A model generated the notes under the pieces. The model saw only the letters and a list, made by a program, of their open reading frames with translations. It was not told the origin of the DNA and made no database searches. The position numbers and the translations under genes are program-made. DNA of 64,000 nucleotides. It comes from Legionella gratiana. GTDB taxonomy: Bacteria; Pseudomonadota; Gammaproteobacteria; Legionellales; Legionellaceae. Below, piece by piece: positions 1 to 7,375 of this stretch; positions within the stretch are counted from its first letter, which is position 1, and the number at the start of each line of letters is the position of its first letter. The stretch lies in contig NZ_LNYE01000029.1 of assembly GCF_001467695.1 (NCBI RefSeq), positions 121,966 through 185,965 on the forward strand, written 5' to 3'.

Positions 1-2
1 CA

Positions 3-563
3 GTGCCTTTGGCAACTGCATTATTTGCAGGCGGCATCCATGTACTTGAAATAGCATTAAGAACATCAGTAGCTTTAGATGCGGTTGAACTACTTACAAA
101 AACGTTTCCAGAAGCATTAATCGGTGTAGGAACCGTAACTATCCCCGAACAATTAAAACAGGCTACTGAGGTAGGAGCTAAGTTTGCGCTAAGCCCAGGA
201 AAAACTCAAACTTTATTAGAGGCTGGACGTTATTCTCATATTCCTTTAATTCCAGGTGTCTCTAGTGTTTCAGAGTTAATGGAAGGATTAACTTTAGGAT
301 ATACGCATTTTAAGTTTTTCCCCGCAGCTCCAGCTGGAGGAATCAATATGCTTAAGGCAATTCATGGACCTTTCCCACAAGCAAGATTTTGTCCAACAGG
401 GGGTATTAACGAAACAAATTTTGCTGATTATTTGATGCTTCCTAATGTTTCTTGTGTAGGAGGTTCTTGGATTGTCCCGGAGGAAGCAATTAAAAAGGAA
501 AATTGGTCACTTATTACTGATTTATGTTTTTCTGTACGTCAGAGTATAAGGGGATGGGATTAG
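3..563 (+). CDS. eda: KDPG aldolase (Entner-Doudoroff), 5' truncated by window edge
   Basis: 2-Dehydro-3-deoxy-6-phosphogluconate aldolase cleaves KDPG to pyruvate and glyceraldehyde 3-phosphate in the cytoplasm. The 186 visible codons begin inside the gene: the first GTG is an internal valine, and about 25 N-terminal residues are missing compared with the usual ~210. The (beta/alpha)8-barrel signatures are present: LEIALRT with the catalytic glutamate, the GVGTVT phosphate-side motif, HFKFFPA with the Schiff-base lysine, and the late PTGGI motif. The C-terminus is complete (TAG at 561-563). The sugar porter follows 148 bp downstream, and the gene probably ends an edd/glk/eda-type operon lying outside the window. 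Confidence 0.93.
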   Translation: MPLATALFAGGIHVLEIALRTSVALDAVELLTKTFPEALIGVGTVTIPEQLKQATEVGAKFALSPGKTQTLLEAGRYSHIPLIPGVSSVSELMEGLTLGYTHFKFFPAAPAGGINMLKAIHGPFPQARFCPTGGINETNFADYLMLPNVSCVGGSWIVPEEAIKKENWSLITDLCFSVRQSIRGWD

Positions 564-576
564 ATGACATAGAGCG

Positions 577-687
577 TCATCCACTAAGTTTTAGATAAGA
601 CGCAAGTGAATGAGGTTAAGGAGTGTACATAAAGTACATTAGCGAACCAAGTGGGCTTGCAACACTGTATAAAACTTAGGGGGTGGC
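577..687. repeat. Palindromic element between eda and the sugar porter
   Basis: Imperfect terminal inverted repeats of about 16 bp (CATCCACTAAGTTTTA on the left; its complement TAAAACTTAGGGGGTG on the right, 14 of 16 matching) bracket about 80 bp. Inside is a small palindrome, TGTACataaaGTACA. There is no coding potential. It could be a MITE-like or REP-like unit that also folds as a terminator-type structure after eda. The sugar porter's own ribosome site (AGGAG, 701-705) lies just outside it. Confidence 0.5.
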
Positions 688-711
688 AGTATAGAATTAA
701 AGGAGTTCAAG

Positions 712-2130
712 ATGACATGGGTTGTTGCAATTATTGGTTCAATAGCAGGTTTTTTATTTGGATATGATGAAGGAATTATTGCCGGCTCTTTGGAGCTGGT
801 CAAAAATCATTTTGACTTGACGGCAATGAATATTGGCATAATGGCTTCTGCACTGCCTTTTGGTGCCTTATTGGGGGCGATGTTGATTGGGGCAATTACT
901 GCCTCAAAGGCAATAAAGCGTTTTGGTCGTCGCACGTTACTGTCTTTTGCGGGCATTTTGTTCTTTTTTGGTGCAATGGGAGCAGGGTTTGCTGATTCCA
1001 TTGCGGTACTTATTCTTTCTCGACTGATTCTTGGTTTGGCGATTGGTGTCGCCTCAGTCATGACGCCCTTGTATCTTGCAGAAACAGCAACTTATGAAAC
1101 AAGAGGTGCTGTTGTTGCTATTTATCAGTTAGCGATGACTGTGGGTATTGTATGTGCTTATGCGGTGAATTATTTGTTTCTTGAAAATCATGATTGGCGT
1201 GCTATGTTTGCTTCGAGCGCAATCCCTGCTTTGGTTTTGAGTTTAGGCATTTTATTTATGCCAGAATCACCAAGATGGTTGTGTAGTGTAGGCCGACGTG
1301 ATGCAGCATCCAAAGCGTTAAGGAGGTTACGCAAAAGTCACTCTATTGAGCATGAATTACTTGATATTGAAGCGACTTTAGCGAATGAACCCAGACGGGG
1401 AAGTTGGTTGTTATTATTTAAAAATCCTTTGTTACCAGTATTGTTGTTAGGTACGATTTTATTTTGTTTACAGCAGCTAAGTGGTATTAATGTCATTATT
1501 TATTTTGCCCCTGAAATTTTTAAAAACTTAGGTTTAAATAGCACTACAGGACAAATATTAGCGACAATCGGTATTGGTATGGTTAACTTACTGGTTACGA
1601 TTATTGCAATGCTTAGCGTGGATAAAATAGGTCGTCGCAAGTTGCTGTTATTTGGTTTTTCAGGAATGTTCGTTAGTCTGTTGGCTTTGGGCGTATTTTC
1701 ATTAAATCAAGTTGTATGGCTTCCCTATTTGTCTGTTGCTTGTTTAATTCTCTATATTTTTTCCTTTGCAGTGAGTGTAGGACCAATACCGCATATCGCT
1801 ATGGCAGAAATTTTTCCTTTGCATGTGCGGGGTGCTGGAATGGGTTTGTCAGCTATGAGCAACTGGACTTTTAACACAGTAGTTATTTTTAGTTTTCCAC
1901 TTTTAGAAAAGATGATGGGCATTGAGTATACTTTTGCTTTATATGCAGTGATTTGTCTTTTAGGATTAATCTATTCTTATTTTTACATGCCGGAAACAAA
2001 AAATATCAGCTTGGAACAAATTGAAAATTATATAGTATCAGGGAAACCACTACGCTTACTGGGACGTGAAAAAGTGCATACTGTTGAAACGATTAGCAAA
2101 ACAAAATCTACTTATATTCCTTCGACCTAG
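712..2130 (+). CDS. Sugar porter (MFS), proton-linked monosaccharide uptake
   Basis: This is a 472-residue, twelve-helix inner-membrane carrier of the sugar-porter branch of the major facilitator superfamily (XylE/GalP/YwtG-like). Visible signatures are GFLFGYDEG in helix 1, RFGRR in the first cytoplasmic loop, PESPRWL after helix 6, QQLSGIN in helix 7, DKIGRR in the second-half loop and PETK after helix 12. The start is set by AGGAG at 701-705, six bases before the ATG. Next to eda and near a secreted glucoamylase, it most likely imports glucose or a related hexose for Entner-Doudoroff catabolism. The exact substrate cannot be read from the sequence. Confidence 0.88.
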   Translation: MTWVVAIIGSIAGFLFGYDEGIIAGSLELVKNHFDLTAMNIGIMASALPFGALLGAMLIGAITASKAIKRFGRRTLLSFAGILFFFGAMGAGFADSIAVLILSRLILGLAIGVASVMTPLYLAETATYETRGAVVAIYQLAMTVGIVCAYAVNYLFLENHDWRAMFASSAIPALVLSLGILFMPESPRWLCSVGRRDAASKALRRLRKSHSIEHELLDIEATLANEPRRGSWLLLFKNPLLPVLLLGTILFCLQQLSGINVIIYFAPEIFKNLGLNSTTGQILATIGIGMVNLLVTIIAMLSVDKIGRRKLLLFGFSGMFVSLLALGVFSLNQVVWLPYLSVACLILYIFSFAVSVGPIPHIAMAEIFPLHVRGAGMGLSAMSNWTFNTVVIFSFPLLEKMMGIEYTFALYAVICLLGLIYSYFYMPETKNISLEQIENYIVSGKPLRLLGREKVHTVETISKTKSTYIPST

Positions 2131-2191
2131 GATGGTTGGGGATAATCATCCCCAACGAAACACAGTGGTTTATCAAAATTTTAACTGCTGG

Positions 2192-2533
2192 TTATGCGAC
2201 AAGTTTTTTAACTTCACCCGAAATATCAAGAAACCGCTTAAAGAAACCTTTATCGACATACTCAGAAACATTATCTTCTTGCGATATTTTTTTTACTAAA
2301 CTCTCGGTTTCAGAAAAGATGTCCAATAAAGAATCAACCTCCAATTCATGATGAGATGATTCTGAATGTTCTCGTTTTAGTTCTTTATACTTTTTAATTT
2401 TCATCAGCACGAAGGACAGTTCTCCTCGGTTACTCGGAATAGATTTTGATGAAAGAAGAGTTTGATTGATTTCATCAACTATGGAATCAAGTTTTTTTAA
2501 TAGCACTTGAAGCGGTTCATTATTTTGGTTCAT
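2192..2533 (-). CDS. Small hypothetical helical protein
   Basis: A protein of 113 residues that I do not recognise. It is highly charged and predicted mostly helical, with heptad-like Leu/Ile spacing (LLKKLDSIVDEI near the N-terminus), and has no signal peptide or membrane segment. It starts 19 bp after the stop of the 335-residue gene upstream on the same strand, behind an AAGGAT ribosome site, so the two are probably co-transcribed. That linkage suggests a partner of the neighbouring paralogue, for example a small chaperone-like protein, but nothing in the sequence proves it. Confidence 0.6.
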   Translation of the reverse strand: MNQNNEPLQVLLKKLDSIVDEINQTLLSSKSIPSNRGELSFVLMKIKKYKELKREHSESSHHELEVDSLLDIFSETESLVKKISQEDNVSEYVDKGFFKRFLDISGEVKKLVA

Positions 2534-2552
2534 AATTGAATCCTTAATCTGT

Positions 2553-3560
2553 TTATTTATTTTGGTTAGTCATTGTATAGGTAACACCAGCGACCAGAGC
2601 AATGGTGGCAATACCCATAACGAACTTACCTAGTGTGGAGTTAAGACTGCTAAGTAACGATCTATTTCGTTCTGGCTCTCTGACTTCTTCTCTAATAGGC
2701 TCTCTAACTTCTTCTCTAACCTCTTCAACCTCTTCAACCTCTTCTCGTCTTTCGTTTTGTCTCTGTAGTAATGCTCCTTGCATGGCTGTCTTTAATAGCG
2801 AATCTCCTTGTGTAATATCTATACGCAGATCATCGTCACCTGATTCCGGTAGCGCGGGCCTCTCTGGCCGATTTTGTTGTAGCTCCTCAAGTTCATTTTG
2901 CTGTTCGACAATTCTATTTTGAAATTTAAGTACATCTCTTTGCAAGGACTCTATACCTGCACGATTATTTCTGTGAGGGAATTCATCAAGGTGGTCCAGC
3001 ATATATTGGGTCTCTTGGAGTGCTCTTCTGCTCGAGTTTATTTCGCCTCGCTTTGCCTCAATGACTGAGTTAATGACATTTTCAGGTCGAATATAATTAG
3101 TTAGGATATCTACTTGGCCTTTCGTGTAACCAGTTATTGGTACTCTAACAATATTATGAGCATCAACGTCCTCTGCTTCACATCCCGGTTGAAAATCTTC
3201 ACCATCAACACCAACTCTATCCACCACCACAACTGAATCTCGATTGATAAAGGTATCGATGGTAATACCATGAGTTCGATCTTCTATCCAATAATGGCTT
3301 GGAACAATATCGTCATCATTCATAAAGGCGCCACATAAATACATTTCGCCAACTTCGTATTCTGTAGGATCTCTAAGCTCACTGATTCGTCTCATGGCCT
3401 CTTGCCTTTGCTCTTGTAGGTTATTTCCTAGATCATTCCTATCCATGCGAATAATTTCCTGAGTTAATTCAGAGAACTCTTCGTGGAGATTTGTAGCTCT
3501 AGATTCATCGCCACTTAAAGCCCACGTAGAACAGGCTTGTTCTTCTATAGGATATGGCAT
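2553..3560 (-). CDS. Tandem-paralogue family member C (Cys/His/Asp motif, C-terminal membrane anchor)
   Basis: A protein of 335 residues of unknown function. Residues 1-135 match the two paralogues upstream on this strand: C10 in CSTWALSG, C76 in MYLCGAF, H89 in SHYWIED, D94, D102 in IDTF and C127 in PGCE. The middle (about 165-230) is predicted coiled coil. Residues near 265-300 form a Glu/Arg repeat (VEEVEEVREEV type), followed by a single hydrophobic segment close to the C-terminus (FVMGIATIALVAGVTY), which would make it tail-anchored. AGGAG precedes the ATG. A tail anchor plus coiled coil is typical of effectors that sit on host membranes, but secretion is inferred, not shown. Confidence 0.7.
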   Translation of the reverse strand: MPYPIEEQACSTWALSGDESRATNLHEEFSELTQEIIRMDRNDLGNNLQEQRQEAMRRISELRDPTEYEVGEMYLCGAFMNDDDIVPSHYWIEDRTHGITIDTFINRDSVVVVDRVGVDGEDFQPGCEAEDVDAHNIVRVPITGYTKGQVDILTNYIRPENVINSVIEAKRGEINSSRRALQETQYMLDHLDEFPHRNNRAGIESLQRDVLKFQNRIVEQQNELEELQQNRPERPALPESGDDDLRIDITQGDSLLKTAMQGALLQRQNERREEVEEVEEVREEVREPIREEVREPERNRSLLSSLNSTLGKFVMGIATIALVAGVTYTMTNQNK

Positions 3561-3600
3561 AATTTCACTCCTTATAGTTAGATGTTATATAGATGTTACT

Positions 3601-3875
3601 ATTATCCTTGAACAGCAGTTAAACCTAAATTTGGCAGTTGAATCTACCGAGTGCCCACTGCACTGATTTTTATGTCTGTTTTTCTGATTTTCATCATCTC
3701 ACCGTATGGTTGATATGCTTTCGATAAAAAATGAGAAAAAAGCCATGAAAATCAGCACATTAGCCCCTATTGATGCGACTCAGCTACCAAATTTAGGTTA
3801 AAAAATTTAATAAAATCAGGCTGACTCGTTGTCATAGCTTGCGCAATAGGACTCAACTGCTCTTTCTCGAATTAT
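3601..3875. repeat. Diverged copy of the CCTAG-arm palindromic family, carrying a nested element
   Basis: The right end (3836-3875, AGCTTGCGCAATAGGACTCA onward) is closely similar to the right end of the copy at 8771-8860. The left end (about 3602-3622, TTATCCTTGAACAGCAGTT) resembles the family's left arm TTATCCTAGAAAAAGCAGTT. Both arms have decayed. A second, unrelated inverted-repeat unit (3620-3800) lies inside, which suggests insertion of one element into another. Confidence 0.45.
3620..3800. repeat. Nested 181-bp element with ~20-bp terminal inverted repeats
   Basis: The left end, TAAACCTAAATTTGGCAGTT, and the right end, AGCTACCAAATTTAGGTTA, are near-perfect inverted complements. The interior has TGATTTTCAT and ATGAAAATCA as a further inverted pair. 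It is non-coding and too short for a transposase. It looks like a MITE or a REP-type unit. Confidence 0.5.
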
Positions 3876-4186
3876 AGCAACAATTAGATTTATTGCTTCA
3901 CGTAACACTGTTAAGAGATTGATGGTTGTAGGGCTATGGAGATGATGAAGCATCCTTGCTCAAAATTAGTCTAGCCTACCTTTTCGATGGAAAAATCATT
4001 CCATAGATAGAGGGGAATGTGATGTAGTTTCTTTCAGTATCTTACTCTTTTACCTATAGTTCTCGATTGTTGGTTAAAGTCGGACATGAACCAACTCGCT
4101 AGACTATGCGTGCCGCACGATTTGGTAAAATCGCAGTCTATCGTGATTTCTCGTTTCGGCTTTCCATGATTCGCATATTCATGCCA

Positions 4187-4759
4187 TTAAATAGTATTAT
4201 TGGGTGTATTTTCATGGCGTTCACTATTTTTTTCTCTGTGCTCTTTATCTCCTGAGAAGAAGCTGGATTTAGACTTTAATAAAGAGGGGTATAGCGCTGC
4301 TACTTGCCCGGCTGTATAGCCACTAACTTTTACTCTAAATATCTCATCACCCTCAAAAGGACTTGATTCACATCCAGTTTGAAACGGCTCTCCATCAACA
4401 CCAACTGCATTAACTTTCACTATAGAACGGTGGATCATCGTATCATAAGTACAATTGTTAGTACGATCTTCTATCCACATGTGTTCAGGTGACACTTGAC
4501 CTTCTCTAAATCCACCGCACAGATAGAGATCGTCAACTTTTAAATAGGTATCATCACGAAGCGTAGCGATACGTTGCATGGTTTCCTGTCTAACACGGAA
4601 AAGTTGTTGCGCATTTAGCCCCTCACCAAAGTTGTATCTATAGCCGATTCGATTGGTGAGATCTTCGAAAAGCTTATTGATATCTCTTTTTCCAGTCACA
4701 TCGCCACTTAAAGCGAAGGTATGGCAACATTGATCTTTTAAACTTATAGGATTTGGCAT
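4187..4759 (-). CDS. Tandem-paralogue family member B (minimal Cys/His/Asp domain)
   Basis: A protein of 190 residues of unknown function and the shortest of three neighbouring paralogues, so it probably shows the minimal shared domain. Conserved positions are C12 in CCHTFALSG, C81 in LYLCGGFREG, H93 in PEHMWIED, D98, D106 in TYDT and C130 in QTGCE, followed by an RVKVSGYTAGQ motif. The spacing of His to the later Asp (13 residues) is identical in all three proteins. The C-terminal 30 residues are charged and Asn-rich. There is no signal peptide and no membrane segment. The ribosome site is weak. The arrangement recalls Cys-His-Asp hydrolases or transglutaminase-like folds, but this is inference. 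Confidence 0.7.
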   Translation of the reverse strand: MPNPISLKDQCCHTFALSGDVTGKRDINKLFEDLTNRIGYRYNFGEGLNAQQLFRVRQETMQRIATLRDDTYLKVDDLYLCGGFREGQVSPEHMWIEDRTNNCTYDTMIHRSIVKVNAVGVDGEPFQTGCESSPFEGDEIFRVKVSGYTAGQVAALYPSLLKSKSSFFSGDKEHREKNSERHENTPNNTI

Positions 4760-4858
4760 AAATAGTCATCACTTTGTTGTTAAATTGGTCTTTCATTATA
4801 TCACGTTTCCCAATTATTGGAAGCCAGATTGAATGATTGATTTCATGAGCTGGGGGGC

Positions 4859-4902
4859 GTGGTAAAACCAATTAAACCGATGGTTGCCCTTGGCTTTACC
4901 AC
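4859..4902. repeat. Hairpin between paralogues A and B
   Basis: GTGGTAAAACCAA (4859-4871) and TTGGCTTTACCAC (4890-4902) form a 13-bp stem with one mismatch; a smaller AAACC/GGTT pair sits in the loop. It lies downstream of member A and upstream of member B on the minus strand. There is no T-run, so it is not a standard intrinsic terminator. It may be a decayed palindromic repeat. Confidence 0.45.
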
Positions 4903-4969
4903 TCTTTATAGTACCTTTTAGATACAATGTATCTCTGTGGAAGTTTTTACCTCTGACTTACATCTCCCC

Positions 4970-6646
4970 TTATATAGTGTATTTATTTTTTTCTTCTTGC
5001 TTGTCAATAAAGTTGTTAACTTTGTTAAGCATAGTCTCCACAATTTTCGCCAAATTGGGTGTCTCAAGGTCTATCTTCGGTGCATTATCCTTTGCAGAGA
5101 TTAAGGTCTGTACAGCCTCCAATGTAGCTTGATCCCCCCCATTTGGAAAGTTTGCTCGTTGTTCTAGTGTCAGCTCTTGCATCTTGGTCTCAAGATTTTT
5201 GGCCCAAGTAGTGACCTCCTTCGGGAGCTTATCAATTCCTTCAATGCGTTTTGTAAGTGCCAGCACATCAGCATAGGGACCAGCTGCTAGTTGATTTTTT
5301 TTAGTAGTCAGGTCCAGAGACAATTCCCCAAGCTTTCCGTCATTATTTGCATAAGAAGCGATCAGTACTTTCACCTGTTGGGCAAGAGTTTTTTGGGCCG
5401 GATCTTTATCACTAAACACAGAGTTCTCGATGGCTGTTACTCCATCGTTAACCCCCTTAGCGAGAACTGTTATATTCTCATTTGACATGCTCTTGTTGAA
5501 CGCGTTTAAAGCAACTGTAGGGTTGGGTGCCGCTAAGATGTTTTCTATTTTCTTTTCCAGCACTTTTTTTATGTAATTCTTAACGTTTTCGTCATGCACC
5601 ATTGCCAGTGTAGCTTCGATGCGCTTGTTAGCTGTTTCAGTTAATTGTTGTATCTTTATCTGTTCTAAAAAAAATTCGGGACCACGGCCTACTATTTCCC
5701 GGGCGACTCTTCTTTGCTCCTTTCCAACCGTTTCTAATTTTTCCCGCCCGCTGTCATAGAGTTGTTTGTCTTTCTCATCTAAATGGTTTACTACATCGTC
5801 TATTTCTTTCTGTGTTGTCTTTAGTTCTTGTTCGTTATACACTCGGGTTATCACTTCTTTTTCTTCATGTGTCAGAGCTGCCCTTGGAATTTTTGATAAC
5901 GCAATTTGTACCTCGTTAACTGCCATTTGTGCCGCTAACACTTGCGGTGCATTCTTTATCCCTGGGGGGAAACCGATACTCTCAGCACCAGAAGCTATAG
6001 CAAGAAGTTGCCCCCAAGTGTACCCATCCACTTTAACCCGATTGATTTCGTTGCCTTCAAAATTACTTCCTTCACATCCAGGCATAAACGGCAATCCTTC
6101 ATCACCAACCCCATCCACAACAGCAATCCCACCCCGGTTAATGAATGTATCATAAGTTATATTGTTTGTGTGGTCCTCAATCCACATATGTTCAGGAGTC
6201 ACTTTTCCTTCTCTGAAACCTCCGCAAAGGTACATATCATCGACAGGTAATACGACTTCTTGTTCTTTACTTAGAGTTTGAATTTCTTGCATGTTTTGCA
6301 AGCGTTCCTGTAGGATTTCCTCTTCTGATGGTTCAGGATACGGTTGAATTTCATAATCTTCACCCTCTAATGCTTTTTGTTCTTTTTTTTCCTCCTCATT
6401 GAATTCATGATTAAATCTAGCCTGCAAACGCTCGATCTCTTTTTGAGTGCCTATATCAGAATATTTTGAATTCACTTCATTGGCTTTTTCCCATGAGATT
6501 GGACTGGCAATGGCAAATACGTGGCAAGATATACCTTTGTCATATACTGGAGAATTAGTCTCATCTCTCCCAGTTATTGCTCTACCAGGATGAGAGTATT
6601 CTTGAAACAGTGAGTTGTATACTGGTTTAGCGTTTGGTTGTTTCAT
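4970..6646 (-). CDS. Tandem-paralogue family member A (Cys/His/Asp motif plus long helical C-terminus)
   Basis: A protein of 558 residues of unknown function and the largest of three adjacent paralogues. The shared domain carries C41 (SCHVFAIAS), C141 (MYLCGGFREG), H153 (PEHMWIED), D158, D166 (TYDT) and C191 (PGCEG), then the GYTWGQ motif. Compared with member B it has a 30-residue N-terminal extension and an acidic insert (about 80-130, rich in E and K). A helical, Lys/Glu-rich C-terminal region of about 330 residues is probably coiled coil. No signal peptide or membrane helix was seen. A strong GAGGGGG ribosome site precedes the ATG. It is a candidate Dot/Icm substrate because of family duplication, modular tails and location. 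Confidence 0.72.
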   Translation of the reverse strand: MKQPNAKPVYNSLFQEYSHPGRAITGRDETNSPVYDKGISCHVFAIASPISWEKANEVNSKYSDIGTQKEIERLQARFNHEFNEEEKKEQKALEGEDYEIQPYPEPSEEEILQERLQNMQEIQTLSKEQEVVLPVDDMYLCGGFREGKVTPEHMWIEDHTNNITYDTFINRGGIAVVDGVGDEGLPFMPGCEGSNFEGNEINRVKVDGYTWGQLLAIASGAESIGFPPGIKNAPQVLAAQMAVNEVQIALSKIPRAALTHEEKEVITRVYNEQELKTTQKEIDDVVNHLDEKDKQLYDSGREKLETVGKEQRRVAREIVGRGPEFFLEQIKIQQLTETANKRIEATLAMVHDENVKNYIKKVLEKKIENILAAPNPTVALNAFNKSMSNENITVLAKGVNDGVTAIENSVFSDKDPAQKTLAQQVKVLIASYANNDGKLGELSLDLTTKKNQLAAGPYADVLALTKRIEGIDKLPKEVTTWAKNLETKMQELTLEQRANFPNGGDQATLEAVQTLISAKDNAPKIDLETPNLAKIVETMLNKVNNFIDKQEEKNKYTI

Positions 6647-6829
6647 ACTTACCCCCTCAAATTATATTACCCATAGAATATTGTTAATTATAATACAAAA
6701 AGTAATAGTCACACGGACTTTGTGTTTAATTGTGGAGCAATGACAAAGAATTTCTCATTCACAGAATGATAGAGTGTACGATTGTGTTCTATAATTTTTT
6801 TATAAGGAACAAACTATTAGAGAACACAA

Positions 6830-7222
6830 ATGAATCTTGATGATGGAAGTACCATGATCAAAAAATTGGAAATTGTAACACAAGAAATAATGGACAATAT
6901 CTGCTTTGCAATGGAAGAAGAAATATTGCCTAAAATCGACGCTCATGCATTAAAGGATGGGGACTTAGATATAATTGATTCTAACTTATATAGGGGTAAC
7001 AACTTCGAGGTGGTAAAACGAAGAATTTCCGCAGCGGTTTGGCCCATCTTATCTTTATTACTCAATAACTCCAATCCGCAACAAGGAAAAGACGCATTTT
7101 TTAGAGCGCTTAAAAAAGATCTAACACAAATCATTATCGAGATTAAAAATAATAAAATCAGTCCATCATCATTTGATGAAACAGTGTCCACATCATCCTC
7201 AACAACTGCCTCATTATTCTGA
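6830..7222 (+). CDS. Hypothetical protein, 130 residues
   Basis: Not recognised. The protein is mainly helical and acidic in its first half (EIMDNICFAMEEEILPKI near residues 18-35), with no signal peptide or clear membrane segment. The last 20 residues are rich in Ser/Thr and end in Leu-Phe, a composition often seen in Dot/Icm translocation signals, though weak as evidence. It is transcribed divergently from paralogue A across a 183-bp AT-rich spacer. No Shine-Dalgarno stronger than GAGAA is visible before the ATG, so the start is uncertain. Confidence 0.55.
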   Translation: MNLDDGSTMIKKLEIVTQEIMDNICFAMEEEILPKIDAHALKDGDLDIIDSNLYRGNNFEVVKRRISAAVWPILSLLLNNSNPQQGKDAFFRALKKDLTQIIIEIKNNKISPSSFDETVSTSSSTTASLF

Positions 7223-7238
7223 TCTGGCAGGATCTAAA

Positions 7239-7292
7239 CCTAGCAGTTGAGTCGGTAGCGAGGGAGTGACGGACTCAACTGATTTTTCTAGG
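7239..7292. repeat. CCTAG-arm palindromic family, short copy
   Basis: CCTAGCAGTTGAGTC (from 7239) pairs with GACTCAACTGATTTTTCTAGG (ending at 7292), giving a 10-bp perfect core stem CAGTTGAGTC/GACTCAACTG and outer CCTAG/CTAGG ends. It lies between two convergent genes (the 130-residue gene and glucoamylase) and may act as a bidirectional terminator there. Confidence 0.55.
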
Positions 7293-7375
7293 TGCACTGC
7301 TCTCGCTGTAGCGAGTTTTCGAAGAAGTCTCATATATGGCGCTTAAAATTGTCGTGTCACATGAGGGATCTCAGG

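Larger units (their letters stand above)
3561..4186. other. 626-bp gene-free spacer with nested palindromic elements
   Basis: No convincing gene lies here. The right half of the spacer as seen by the minus-strand genes (3601-3875) is occupied by nested inverted repeats, described separately. The remaining 3876-4186 has short unremarkable ORFs and no clear promoter or terminator that I can support. The spacer separates family member C from member B, so the trio is probably not one continuous operon. Confidence 0.6.

Noticed and set aside
2066..2351. Short plus-strand open frames after the sugar porter
   Set aside because: They overlap the sugar porter end and the minus-strand 113-residue gene, lack a good ribosome site, and show no recognisable composition.
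2602..2922. 106-codon Ser-rich plus-strand frame
   Set aside because: It is the complement of the Glu/Arg repeat in the minus-strand paralogue; its Ser/Leu composition is a by-product of that repeat.
3876..4186. Possible degraded gene between paralogues B and C
   Set aside because: No frame with family resemblance was found; only short open frames without ribosome sites.
6647..6829. PmrA-type box between paralogue A and the 130-residue gene
   Set aside because: Only a single TTAA-type half-site was found, without the 11-bp tandem partner.
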